A DNA stretch of 64,000 bases. It comes from Verrucomicrobiales bacterium. Its GTDB lineage: Bacteria > Verrucomicrobiota > Verrucomicrobiia > Limisphaerales > J093. The notes beneath the pieces were generated by a model that was not told the origin of the DNA, made no database searches, and saw nothing but the letters and a program-made list of their open reading frames with translations. The translations under genes were made by a program, and so were the position numbers. Numbering within the stretch: the first letter of the stretch is position 1; each line of letters opens with the position of its first letter. Shown here piece after piece: positions 1-8,486 of the stretch. Where the stretch lies: positions 62,001 to 126,000 of the forward strand of contig JABTUJ010000001.1 in assembly GCA_015075445.1 (NCBI GenBank), read 5' to 3'.

Positions 1-1187
1 CCCGACGCCCCGATCCCGGCCTGCGCGGCGAACAGCACCACGCCCCCGGCCAAGACCATCCCGAGGTTGTCCACGAAATTCATCGCCGCCAGCGTCTTGC
101 CCAGCCGGGTCGGATCACTCTCACTCTGCAGCGTGGATGTGAGCGGAATCAGGAACAACCCGGCCACCGTGCCGGTGCCGATCAACAGCGCCACGACTTT
201 GCCGTGGGACCGGGCCAGCCCCATCCCCAGCAGCATGTCGGCCAGGCCCAACAACGCCACCAACCCCGCCAGCGCCCAGCCGTAGGGCCGGATCCCGCGC
301 AGGTCGCCCACGCGATGGATCGCCCCGGCCGTCATCGTGCCCAGCATGACGCCCAGACTGAGCCACAGGCCCAACAAAGCGATCTGCGTGTTCACGCCCA
401 GATGGAACGCATGGGCCAGCACCATCACGGTCTCCTCGTGCAGCCGGAGCACGTTCAGACACCACGGCTGGAAGTTCATCTTGATCGCCGCCCCGCAGAA
501 CCAGAACAGGCCCAGCCCGCACAGCACCCGGAACAGCCGGGGATGCCCGAGCAGTTGGCCCAGGTTCCCGAAGAACGCATCCACGCTCTGCCGCAACCTC
601 ACCTCCGGATGCCGCGGCGTGGGCGCCATGAGCAGGTTCAGCCCGAGCGAGGCCGCGTAGATCCCGAAGAGCACCCCGTAGCAGGCCAGCACGGGCAGTT
701 GATCCACCAGCGCGGCCCCAGCGACGAACCCGGCCAGGATCGCCGCGATCGTGTGGAACTCGAGCAACCCGTTGGCCTTGACCAGCCGCTCGCGCGCCAC
801 GATCTCGGGCAGGATGCCGTACTTGGCGGGCGAGAACACGCAGGCACCGACCCCCACGAGCAAATACCCCAGGCCTTGCACCGCCGGGCCGAGCCAGACG
901 CTTGTGGCCGCCAGCGCCGTCCCGCCCAGCCGGATCAGGTTGCCCCCCGACAGGCAGGCGGTCTTCGGTCGGCGATCGTTCCAATAGCCCACCAGCGGCG
1001 CGAGCACCACGTACGGGACGAACAGCAGCGTGCTGTAGATCGCGTTCCACCCGCTCAACTGCGCCGGGGTGAGCCGCCCCGCGTTCTGCGCGAAGGTCAG
1101 TTGGCCGAGAATGACCGCCAGGATCGCCTGGTCGCCAAACGCCCCCAGGACCTGGCTCGCCACCAGCAGTGGATAGTTGCGTTTCAT
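1..1187 (-). CDS. MFS transporter, LplT-like (3' end outside window)
   Basis: Integral membrane transporter of the major facilitator superfamily. The N-terminus (MKRNYPLLVASQVLGAFGDQ), the cytoplasmic loop with YWNDRRPKTACLSGGN, and the segment SPAKYGILPEIVARERLVKANG are typical of the lysophospholipid transporter LplT and of the MFS half of Aas-type proteins. About 395 codons are visible and the C-terminus runs off the left edge. It is a clear paralogue of the gene just upstream, sharing the SPAKYGILPEIVARERL and CLxGGNLI blocks. Its ATG overlaps the TGA of that gene (ATGA), so the two are translationally coupled. The substrate is not shown by the sequence; a lysophospholipid or another lipid is an inference from family resemblance. 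Confidence 0.85.
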   Translation of the reverse strand, partial: MKRNYPLLVASQVLGAFGDQAILAVILGQLTFAQNAGRLTPAQLSGWNAIYSTLLFVPYVVLAPLVGYWNDRRPKTACLSGGNLIRLGGTALAATSVWLGPAVQGLGYLLVGVGACVFSPAKYGILPEIVARERLVKANGLLEFHTIAAILAGFVAGAALVDQLPVLACYGVLFGIYAASLGLNLLMAPTPRHPEVRLRQSVDAFFGNLGQLLGHPRLFRVLCGLGLFWFCGAAIKMNFQPWCLNVLRLHEETVMVLAHAFHLGVNTQIALLGLWLSLGVMLGTMTAGAIHRVGDLRGIRPYGWALAGLVALLGLADMLLGMGLARSHGKVVALLIGTGTVAGLFLIPLTSTLQSESDPTRLGKTLAAMNFVDNLGMVLAGGVVLFAAQAGIGAS

Positions 1188-2485
1188 CCCCCCGTCGCCC
1201 CCACGTCCGCCGGGGCCGCCACAGGAACCTCCAGCCGACCGTTGGACCGGGCAAACCGCAGCCCGAAAGACAGCACGACCAGCGCGCCCGCCAGCGCGAG
1301 GAACATCCCCTTCGGACCGCAGCCGGCCAGCGTCAGTAGGCCCAGATACCCCGCGCCCAGCAGCATCGCGCAGTAATCCACGAAGTTCTGGATGGCAATC
1401 GTCTTGCCGAGATGGCCCGGGTGAGTCTCCGCCTGCAACGCCGCGTTGAGCGGCACCAGCAGCAACCCCGAGCACAAACCCGCCGCCACCAGCACCGCCA
1501 CCACCATCGCCAGCCCCGTGGTTCCTCCCAGCAGGCCCAACCCCAGCACGGCCGTCGCCAGCGCCAGGCCATAGCGCCGCGCCCAGCTCAGGTCGCCCAC
1601 CCGATGCAGCTTCCCGGCCAGCAGGCTGCCCACCACGATGCCCACCGCCATGCCGACCTTCAGCAGCGTGAGGTTGGCGTTGGTGATGTCCTCCAGCGCC
1701 ACGCCCACTTCGCGGAACACGACCAGCCCCCACGCCTGGAGGTTGTTCCGGAGCGCCGCCCCCGCGAACCAGAAGATGCCGCACCCGAGCAGAATCCGGC
1801 CCAGCCGCACGTGGCTCACCAACCCCCAGAACTCACGCCCGAAATCCCGCGCACTGGAGCGCAGGCGGGCAGCCAGATTCTGCGGCGTGCGCTGCATCAG
1901 CCCGTTGAACAGGAGCGCCAGCCCGTACCAGGCCAGCGACGCCAGATAACAAGGGACCAGCGAGCGGAAGTGGTCGTACAACACCGCGCCCGCGCCCAGG
2001 CCTGTCAGGATGGCCACCAGCGTGAGCATCTCGACCGTGCCGTTGGCCTTCACGAGCCGTTCCCGGGCCACGATTTCCGGCAGGATCCCGTACTTGGCCG
2101 GCGAGTACACGCACGCGCCGATGCCGACGATGGTGTAGCCCACGACCTGCCAGGGGAGGTTCGCGGCGGCATCCGCGGGGTGCAGCAGAATGCCGCTCAG
2201 GCCCAGCGCCGTGCCGAGGAGTTTGATCAGGTTGCCGCCGGCGAGGCAGGTGGTCTTCGGATGGCGGTCGTTGAGGAAACCGGCCACCGGCGCGAGCAGG
2301 ATGAAGGGCAGGAAGAAGACGGCGCTGAAGAGGGCGTTCTGCGCGCTGACGTGCTGGGCGGTGATCTGGCCTGCGCTCTGGGCGAAGGTGAGCGGGCCGA
2401 GGATGGCGGCCAGGAGGAAGTTGTCGCCGTACGCCCCGAGGAACTGGCCGGTGAGCAGGAGGGGGTAGTTGCGGCGGGCGTTCAT
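1184..2485 (-). CDS. MFS transporter, LplT-like (second paralogue)
   Basis: A 433-residue MFS transporter starting MNARRNYPLLLTGQFLGAYG. It has about 12 predicted membrane segments, the loop NDRHPKTTCLAGGNLIK, and the LplT-like block SPAKYGILPEIVARERLVKA. The open frame extends further upstream, but the ATG at 2485 is chosen because it forms an ATGA overlap with the MarR gene stop and gives the same N-terminus as the downstream paralogue. It is the middle gene of a MarR-MFS-MFS operon on the minus strand. Tandem paralogues may form a heteromeric or functionally split pair; nothing in the sequence decides this. The substrate is unknown. Confidence 0.88.
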   Translation of the reverse strand: MNARRNYPLLLTGQFLGAYGDNFLLAAILGPLTFAQSAGQITAQHVSAQNALFSAVFFLPFILLAPVAGFLNDRHPKTTCLAGGNLIKLLGTALGLSGILLHPADAAANLPWQVVGYTIVGIGACVYSPAKYGILPEIVARERLVKANGTVEMLTLVAILTGLGAGAVLYDHFRSLVPCYLASLAWYGLALLFNGLMQRTPQNLAARLRSSARDFGREFWGLVSHVRLGRILLGCGIFWFAGAALRNNLQAWGLVVFREVGVALEDITNANLTLLKVGMAVGIVVGSLLAGKLHRVGDLSWARRYGLALATAVLGLGLLGGTTGLAMVVAVLVAAGLCSGLLLVPLNAALQAETHPGHLGKTIAIQNFVDYCAMLLGAGYLGLLTLAGCGPKGMFLALAGALVVLSFGLRFARSNGRLEVPVAAPADVGATGG

Positions 2486-2952
2486 GCGGGCGGGGCGGTG
2501 AGCCGGGCGGCGAACTGCTCGGCGTTGCGCGTGAGGGCGGTGAGGGTGGTGGTGAGGGTGCGGGCCCGGGCGACGGGCAGCGGACCCCAGACGGCCTCGG
2601 CGGCGGCGTGGTAGTGGGGCAGGACCTCGTCGAGGAGCCGGCGGCCGTCTGCGGTGAGGCGGACGCGCCAGGCGCGGCGGTCGTGGGCGCTGTCGTGGCG
2701 GGCGACAAGGCCGCGGTGTTCGAGGCGGTCGACGAGCCCGGTGATGTTGGAGCGGTGCATGATGAGGGCGTGGCCAAGGGCGGTCTGGGAGAGGCCGTCG
2801 GGCTGGTCGCCGAGGAGGTTGAGGATGTTGAACTGGCTGGGGCTGAGGTGCCAGCGGGCGAAGAGGGCGTGGCTGGCGTGCCAGATGACATCGGCCGCGC
2901 GCAGGAGGGCGAGCAGGGCGGGGTACCGCGGGCCGGGACCGGTCGTTTGCAC
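2482..2952 (-). CDS. MarR-family transcriptional regulator
   Basis: A 156-residue winged-helix regulator. The centre holds the MarR core: LSPSQFNILNLLGDQPDGLS, the recognition helix around ALIMHRSNITGLVDRLEHRG, and the wing DRRAWRVRLTADGRRLL. The start is a GTG (reading VQTTGPG); no in-frame ATG lies close upstream. It is first in an operon with two MFS transporters, a common arrangement for MarR proteins that control efflux or transport. An inverted repeat (AATTGTT-N8-AACAATT) and a TTGACA -35 box overlap just upstream, so autorepression released by a small ligand is likely. The ligand is unknown. Confidence 0.9.
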   Translation of the reverse strand: MQTTGPGPRYPALLALLRAADVIWHASHALFARWHLSPSQFNILNLLGDQPDGLSQTALGHALIMHRSNITGLVDRLEHRGLVARHDSAHDRRAWRVRLTADGRRLLDEVLPHYHAAAEAVWGPLPVARARTLTTTLTALTRNAEQFAARLTAPPA

Positions 2953-2970
2953 GGCGAATGTATGCCACTG

Positions 2971-2992
2971 AATTGTTTAGTTGTCAACAATT
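2971..2992. promoter_or_regulatory. Palindromic operator over the marR promoter
   Basis: A perfect 7-bp inverted repeat, AATTGTT-N8-AACAATT, lies in the 116-bp gap between the divergent MarR gene and lhgO. On the minus strand it contains TTGACA (2987-2982), a consensus -35 box. A -10 candidate (CATACA or TACATT, 17-19 nt downstream) falls just before the MarR start. A-T-rich palindromes of this size are typical MarR sites. Repression of the MarR operon, and perhaps of lhgO, is inferred from position. Confidence 0.65.
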
Positions 2993-3068
2993 GAAACGCC
3001 GCCGGCTCCGGCCGGGGTGGGCAACACCTGCATTGCGCCCCGCAGGCCGGATCGGCGACGCTCGCGGC

Positions 3069-4256
3069 GTGCAAACGGTGCTGATCATCGGCGGTGGCCT
3101 TGTCGGGCTGGCCACCGCCTATCGCCTCCTCGAACAACCATCCGCCCGCCGCGTCATCTTGCTCGAGAAAGAGCCGCGCGTCGGAGCGCACCAGAGCACC
3201 CACAACAGCGGCGTGCTCCACTGCGGCCTCTACTACAAACCCGGCTCCGCCAAAGCCCGCCTCGCCGTCCAGGGCATCCGTCAGATGGTCGCCTTCTGCC
3301 GCGCCGAGAACATCCCCCATGACATCTGCGGCAAACTCGTCGTTGCCACCCGCCCCGAAGAGCTTCCCCGCCTGGACGAACTCCTCCGCCGCGGCGCCGC
3401 CAACGGTCTCCAGGGCCTGCGCCGGCTCGAACCCGAAGCCCTCCGCCAGCGCGAACCGCACGTCGCCGGATTGGCAGCCGCCGAAGTCCCCGAGGAAGGC
3501 ATCGTCGATTACCAGGCCGTGTGCGACCGTCTCGCGGCGCGCATCCAGGAACGGGGCGGCCAGCTCGTCACCTCGGCCAGGGTCACGTCCCTCCAGCGCC
3601 GCGGCCCCGAATGGATCGCCAGCACGCCGCGAGGCGAGTTCGCCGCCGCCTTCCTCGTCAACTGCGCCGGCCTGCACTGCGATCGCGTCGCCGCCCTCGC
3701 CGGCGAGCGGCGCGAGGTCCGCATCGTTCCGTTCCGCGGCGAGTACTACAAGCTGCGCCCGGACCGCCAGGCACTGGTCCGGCACCTGATCTATCCCACG
3801 CCGGACCCAAAGTTCCCCTTCCTCGGCGTGCACTTCACGCGGCTGATCCACGGGGGGATCGAGGCCGGACCCAACGCCGTCCTCGCCTTTGCCCGCGAAG
3901 GGTACTCGCTCACGACCGTCAATCTCCGCGACCTCGCCGACGCCCTGGGTTTCCCGGGGCTGTGGCGGTTCCTGCGCAAGTACCCCGCCATGGTGGGCAC
4001 CGAGCTGGCGCAGTCCTTCAGCAAAGCTCGCTTCTGTCGGGCGCTCCAACGGCTCGTGCCGGAGATCCAGCCCGGCGATCTCGAGACCGGTGGAGCCGGC
4101 GTGCGGGCGCAAGCGATGACCCCGGCCGGCGATCTCGTCCAGGACTTTCATCTCGTGACCCGCGATCATGCCCTCCACGTCCTGAACGCCCCCAGCCCCG
4201 CCGCCACCGCCTCCCTCGCCATCGGCGAACACATCGCCGCCCTGTTGCCGGCCTGA
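3069..4256 (+). CDS. lhgO: L-2-hydroxyglutarate oxidase (FAD-dependent)
   Basis: A 395-residue DAO-type flavoprotein expected to oxidise L-2-hydroxyglutarate to 2-oxoglutarate and pass electrons to the membrane quinone pool. The start at GTG 3069 places the Rossmann motif VLIIGGGLVGLATAYRLLE at residues 4-22; longer frames upstream run through the operator region and are not expected. The block THNSGVLHCGLYYKPGSAKA is the LhgO signature, followed by GKLVVA, VPEEGIVDYQ and a C-terminal ALHVLNAPSPAATASLAIG. Length matches the family. It diverges from the MarR operon and converges on the M56 gene. The metabolic link to the transporters is not clear. Confidence 0.88.
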   Translation: MQTVLIIGGGLVGLATAYRLLEQPSARRVILLEKEPRVGAHQSTHNSGVLHCGLYYKPGSAKARLAVQGIRQMVAFCRAENIPHDICGKLVVATRPEELPRLDELLRRGAANGLQGLRRLEPEALRQREPHVAGLAAAEVPEEGIVDYQAVCDRLAARIQERGGQLVTSARVTSLQRRGPEWIASTPRGEFAAAFLVNCAGLHCDRVAALAGERREVRIVPFRGEYYKLRPDRQALVRHLIYPTPDPKFPFLGVHFTRLIHGGIEAGPNAVLAFAREGYSLTTVNLRDLADALGFPGLWRFLRKYPAMVGTELAQSFSKARFCRALQRLVPEIQPGDLETGGAGVRAQAMTPAGDLVQDFHLVTRDHALHVLNAPSPAATASLAIGEHIAALLPA

Positions 4257-4347
4257 CCCGTTGCGCCCGCCCCACGGTGTGGCGATCGCGAAGCGTCTGG
4301 AGTGCGCGCGGTTCACCGCCGCTTTGCGTGAGTGTCCCGACCACCGC

Positions 4348-7300
4348 TCATTCCTTCGCGAGATCCGTGCCCGCGGATGCCGAGGCACGCGCCGGCGCGG
4401 CCACCACATTTCCCGCCGGATCCACGATCGTCGCCGTGACGAAGACCAACAAATGCTTGGTCACCGTGCCCTTGGACTCGCTCCGGAACAGCCGCCCGGC
4501 CAACGGCAGATCGCCCAGCACCGGGACCTTGTCCTTCGACAGGCGCTCGGACTCGACCGGGAACCCGGCCAACACCAGCGTCCCTCCGCTCGCCACCGAA
4601 GCCTGGGTCTGCATCTGCCGCACGCGGAACCGCGGCAACGGCAGCGCCACCGCCTTCTCCTTCCCGTTCTCCCACACCCGCACCGTGCCGTCCGCGGGCG
4701 GCGCGTCGTACCCGAGAAACTCGGTCACCGTCGAAAGGACCGTCAACGCCACGCCACGGCCATCGGCCGCCACCACCGGCACGACATCCAGGACCGGCCC
4801 CACCGGCACCGCCGACGTGAGGAACGGCACCGCGTTCGTTCCAGGCGGCGTCCCGAGCTGGACCAAGGCGGCCGGATTGATGCCCGCGGCCACCGTGTGG
4901 AGCTCCGCGACCTGGATCTGCGCCGGCCGACCGCTCAGGGTCACCACCGCGGGCGCCGCCAGCACATCGACGCCGCCGCGAGTTTCGAGGGCCTTGAGCA
5001 CCTGCCGGTACTGGGGATCGGTCAGCACGCCCGTGAGCTGGGCACCCAAGGCCGCGGAGATGCGGAGATTCCCGGCCTGCGCTGCGGTCCGGCCCGGCCA
5101 GTCGAGTTGGTCGCCGCGCAGGTCAACCAGCGGACGGTTCGACCCGCCGCGACTTCCATTGGCCTCCAGCGCCGTGATGACGGAGCGGAATTGGGGATCG
5201 GTCAGAATGCCCGTCAGGGTGACGGGCGCTGCCGCGGTGTTCGAGGAGCCGGCGTTACCCCCGGCCGGCGGCCCGCCCGGAAACACGCCTGAACCCACAG
5301 CCTCGTCCGGTCCCGCTACGTTCACGTTGGTTCCAGGAGTCATTGGGATGTTGCCCAGGTACCAGTCAAACCCCAGCGCCTTCGCGTCCGTCGCGGTGAT
5401 CTCGACAAATCTCGCGTCGATCCGCACCTGCGGCGGTGTTTCGTTCAGCAGTTGCACGACGGACTCGACGACATCGAGGTCAGCCAGGGTCGCCCGCACC
5501 AGCAGGAGCCCGTTGCGCTCGTTGAAGAACACCGCCTTGCCGGACGCACCCTGAAAGACGCTCGGTTGCTCGCCACCGTTCGACGCGACGCGGAAGACGT
5601 TCGTGTCGCCCAAGTCCACACCCGCCGCGCTAAACAACCGCCGGAACACCTCGCTGGCCGCCAGGTTCGTGGCCTCCGCCCCGGTCAGCGCGGCGAGGCT
5701 CCGCGCCGTCGCGGTCGGGTCCAGCCGGTACGTGCGGGTGGAAAGCTGGTGGCCCGGCGCGTTCGTCCTCGCAGCTTCGGCCTCTCGCACGAGCCCGAGG
5801 AGGTGCCGGGCTGCCGGTTGGTCTGATGCCTGGCGCAGGGCTTCCTCGAGTTTCACCCTTGCTTCGTTGAGTTGCCCCATCTCGTACAACAGCCGGGCGT
5901 CCTCGACCAACCGAGCGGCACGCGTAGGGTGGGGCGATGCCGCTCCCGACGGACGAACCCTGTCGTCCGCCGCTTCGTCTGCCGGGGTCTCGGTCGGGAC
6001 ACCGTCCAACGACGGCGGCGACTCGACCAACCGGAGCGGGGCGGGCAGCGGATGCGCCAACAGCGCCGCCAGCCGCCGCGCTTCCTCATCCGTGAAACGC
6101 CCGGTGATCTCGCCCTTGCCCCCCGTGATGGCTGCGTTGACCCGCGGCGCCATCAGCAGCTTCCCGTCGAGCAGGATCGCGATCTGCTGACCGACGCTCT
6201 CCCGGGTGAGTTCCGCGAACCGGACCTTGCCGGCGTCGTCGAAGGTGAAGGCAATCCGCGGATGAACGTCGAGCGGATTACTGGCCACCGTAACCTCGGA
6301 GAGGTTCGTGCTGCCCAGCCCCGCAGCCGGCCGGCGAAGCACCACCAACCGCTGCACGACCGGATCCGGCGGGCCCTCCCCCGCCGTTACCGACACCACC
6401 ACTTCGCAGTCCTCAGGGCAGCCCGCGTCCGCGAGCAGACGCTCGCTCTCGGGATGGACCCGCCGGAACTCGAGATTCCCCCCTCGCACGATCAACTCCG
6501 GAACTGCCGACCATCCCGCCGTCGGCGCCGGCGCCGCGCTCCCGCCCGCGTTGGCGTTCGCCTCGCGCAGCCGGATTACCAGCCGGATCCTGTCCTCGCC
6601 CTCAGGTTCGCATTGCACCGCCTGGAAGCGATCCAGCTTCGCCAGGCGCCGCGTCAACGCGTCCATCGAAAGCCGGCGCACGGTCTCGATGTCCATCCCG
6701 GCGACGCGCGGGACCTGCACCAGCCATCGGCGTTCCTCGCCGGCAGCCGGGCTCGGCTCAACCGAGTCCACTGCCGCCTCAGCCCGAGCGACCCAGGCCG
6801 GTGCCGACGCCGCCGGCTGCTCGGAAGCCGCCTCGGCTCCACCTGTCAACGCCTCGGACACCATCCCCAGCAAGGCGGGTCGATGCGCCGCTTGCATCGG
6901 CAGGACCCACGCCGCGAATCCCACGGCGGTCATCACAGCCCCCACACTCCCGAGTCCCGCGGCAAGCCGGTGCCACCCACGACGCTGCCGGGTCCAGTCT
7001 GCCGGCTCCAGGCGCAGCAACCGCTCAACCCGCCGGCCCAGTCCCGACCGGAACCCCGCCATGCCCAGCAACCCGAGCAGCCCGTGCCGTTGCCAGCGCG
7101 TCGCCAGCCCCACCAGACAACCCGCCAGGACCGACGGGCCGTCCTCGACCACGACGCTCGCCTCGTCCGCCACCCCTTCACTCGCCGCCCGGAACTGCCG
7201 CCGCGCCCACCACACCAGCGGATGCCACCAAACCAACGCCACCAAACCATCCGCCACCGCCAGCCACAGCGGATCGCGACCCGCCAGGTGCGCCAGTTCA

Positions 7301-7968
7301 TGGGCCAGCATTGCGTCTTGTTCCACCCGGGAGTGCCGCGTCCAGAAATCGGCCGGTAAGCCCAACGTCGGCCGCCACACGCCGTAGGCCACCGGCCCCG
7401 GCAACCGGTCCGAACAAATCACGCGCACCCGTCGCCTCAACCCCAGCCGCGCCGCCAGTACTCCCACCCGCTCCAGCGTCTCTCCCGGCTGTCCGACCCC
7501 CGACCGAGGCCACGCCAACGCCAAGAGCAACCGGGGCAGAATCACCCAGAAACCCACGACCACGACCCCGCCCAGCCACCCGTACACCGGCCACCACACG
7601 GCGACCGGACCCACGCTGCCCCCGCCCGTGTCCGCGGGTCCGAGATCCGTTGCCGCCTGGAGCTCGGTCGCTTCCACCCGGTTTATAACTGGCCCGGCCG
7701 TGACAGGAAGGTTCGCGCGCACGACAAACTCCGGCTGCGCCCGCTCCCCCGCCGCCCACCACCGTGCCACCTGCCGGTCGGCTCCCGTCACCGCGTTCGC
7801 CAGGATCAGACCCAGCCCCGCCAGCGCCCCCACCCACGTCAGCCGCCGCGCGCGCGGTGACGCCAGCCACGTCTGCGCGACCCCGGCAAGGGCCAGCAAC
7901 ACCGTCACCTCGAGCGCCAACTCCCCCAAGGACTCGAGCCAGAACGAAGCGGTCGGCACCGGATTCAT
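4348..7968 (-). CDS. M56 (BlaR1-type) peptidase fused to SecD-P1-like and secretin domains
   Basis: A 1206-residue composite protein. Residues 1-360 form a BlaR1/M56 module: membrane helices near 12-35, 44-62, 125-150 and 340-357, zinc motif HELAH at 223-227, and a downstream EGVAD at 264-268 that may give the third ligand. Residues about 560-650 match the SecD first periplasmic (P1 head) domain: AFTFDDAGKVRFAEL, QQIAILLDGKLLMAPRVN, GEITGRFTDEEARRLAALL. A short TPR-like helix pair (about 683-735) follows. The C-terminal third is a secretin/type II-III domain ending in KVPVLGDLPLAGRLF and LLVFVTATIV. The typical block TGxLTDPQ(F/Y)R occurs twice (about 919 and 979). The ATG overlaps the stop of the BlaI gene. 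A sensor-protease that is itself part of an envelope assembly is inferred; no beta-lactam sensor domain is visible. Confidence 0.88.
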   Translation of the reverse strand: MNPVPTASFWLESLGELALEVTVLLALAGVAQTWLASPRARRLTWVGALAGLGLILANAVTGADRQVARWWAAGERAQPEFVVRANLPVTAGPVINRVEATELQAATDLGPADTGGGSVGPVAVWWPVYGWLGGVVVVGFWVILPRLLLALAWPRSGVGQPGETLERVGVLAARLGLRRRVRVICSDRLPGPVAYGVWRPTLGLPADFWTRHSRVEQDAMLAHELAHLAGRDPLWLAVADGLVALVWWHPLVWWARRQFRAASEGVADEASVVVEDGPSVLAGCLVGLATRWQRHGLLGLLGMAGFRSGLGRRVERLLRLEPADWTRQRRGWHRLAAGLGSVGAVMTAVGFAAWVLPMQAAHRPALLGMVSEALTGGAEAASEQPAASAPAWVARAEAAVDSVEPSPAAGEERRWLVQVPRVAGMDIETVRRLSMDALTRRLAKLDRFQAVQCEPEGEDRIRLVIRLREANANAGGSAAPAPTAGWSAVPELIVRGGNLEFRRVHPESERLLADAGCPEDCEVVVSVTAGEGPPDPVVQRLVVLRRPAAGLGSTNLSEVTVASNPLDVHPRIAFTFDDAGKVRFAELTRESVGQQIAILLDGKLLMAPRVNAAITGGKGEITGRFTDEEARRLAALLAHPLPAPLRLVESPPSLDGVPTETPADEAADDRVRPSGAASPHPTRAARLVEDARLLYEMGQLNEARVKLEEALRQASDQPAARHLLGLVREAEAARTNAPGHQLSTRTYRLDPTATARSLAALTGAEATNLAASEVFRRLFSAAGVDLGDTNVFRVASNGGEQPSVFQGASGKAVFFNERNGLLLVRATLADLDVVESVVQLLNETPPQVRIDARFVEITATDAKALGFDWYLGNIPMTPGTNVNVAGPDEAVGSGVFPGGPPAGGNAGSSNTAAAPVTLTGILTDPQFRSVITALEANGSRGGSNRPLVDLRGDQLDWPGRTAAQAGNLRISAALGAQLTGVLTDPQYRQVLKALETRGGVDVLAAPAVVTLSGRPAQIQVAELHTVAAGINPAALVQLGTPPGTNAVPFLTSAVPVGPVLDVVPVVAADGRGVALTVLSTVTEFLGYDAPPADGTVRVWENGKEKAVALPLPRFRVRQMQTQASVASGGTLVLAGFPVESERLSKDKVPVLGDLPLAGRLFRSESKGTVTKHLLVFVTATIVDPAGNVVAAPARASASAGTDLAKE

Positions 7969-8351
7969 GACGCCTTCCTCCGTTCGGCGACGAACCGCTC
8001 GATCCGCGCCAGTTCTTCCCGACTCACTTCCCGCGCGCTCAGGAGGTGGCTGACCAGGTCGGCCACGCTGCCGGCAAAGAGCCGGTCCAACACGTGCTCG
8101 GCCATGCCCCGGCTGACCTGCACCTCCTCCACCGCCGCCGCGTAGATGAAGGTGCGGCCGTCGGTGCGATGGCCGACCAGGCCGCGCGCCTCCATCTTGC
8201 GAAGCATGGTGGCGATGGTGGTGTAGGCGAAGCGCGGTTCGCGGCCGAGGGTGTTGTGGACTTCGGCGACGCTGGCTTCGCCGCGGGTCCAGAGCACCTT
8301 CATGATCTGGAGCTGCAGATCGCCGAGGCGATGGAGCGGAGGACGACGCAT
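7965..8351 (-). CDS. BlaI/MecI-family transcriptional repressor
   Basis: A 128-residue winged-helix repressor. Conserved blocks are LGDLQLQIMKVLWTRGEASV, YTTIATMLRKMEARGLVGH and the wing GRTFIYAA. The C-terminal dimerisation part includes LFAGSVADLVSHLL. In known systems the M56 partner cleaves BlaI/MecI near the end of this N-terminal domain, relieving repression. Here the gene overlaps the fused M56 gene by ATGA, so repressor and protease are made together. A palindrome lies on its own -10 box, so autoregulation is likely. Beta-lactam resistance should not be assumed: no beta-lactamase or PBP2a-like gene is adjacent. Confidence 0.92.
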   Translation of the reverse strand: MRRPPLHRLGDLQLQIMKVLWTRGEASVAEVHNTLGREPRFAYTTIATMLRKMEARGLVGHRTDGRTFIYAAAVEEVQVSRGMAEHVLDRLFAGSVADLVSHLLSAREVSREELARIERFVAERRKAS

Positions 8352-8375
8352 AACGATTTCGGTTTAGACGTACGC

Positions 8376-8405
8376 GGTAGTACTACCTGGGTCGTTGTGT
8401 GTCAA
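8376..8405 (-). promoter_or_regulatory. BlaI promoter with overlapping palindromic operator
   Basis: On the minus strand a consensus -35 TTGACA (8405-8400) is followed after exactly 17 nt by TACTAC (8382-8377) as the -10. The perfect 12-bp palindrome GGTAGTACTACC (8376-8387) covers the -10. Transcription would start near 8370, about 20 nt before the BlaI ATG. A repressor on this palindrome would block RNA polymerase, which fits BlaI autoregulation. Confidence 0.7.
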
Positions 8406-8486
8406 TTCAGAAGACACCACAACCCAAACCCGCTACGCTCCCCCTCCGTCACCGGCCGTCACCCGTCGCGCCGGGGCCTTGTCCGC

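Noticed and set aside
1412..2614. Long open frames opposite real genes (here, and at 20040-21578, 25506-28073, 44117-46129, 51630-53627)
   Set aside because: Very high GC leaves antisense frames open. Their translations are rich in Arg, Gln, Pro and Gly without family motifs, and each covers a recognised gene on the other strand.
4348..8351. Beta-lactam resistance operon
   Set aside because: BlaI and M56 are present, but no beta-lactamase or penicillin-sensor domain is adjacent. BlaI/M56 pairs in this phylum are usually unrelated to resistance.
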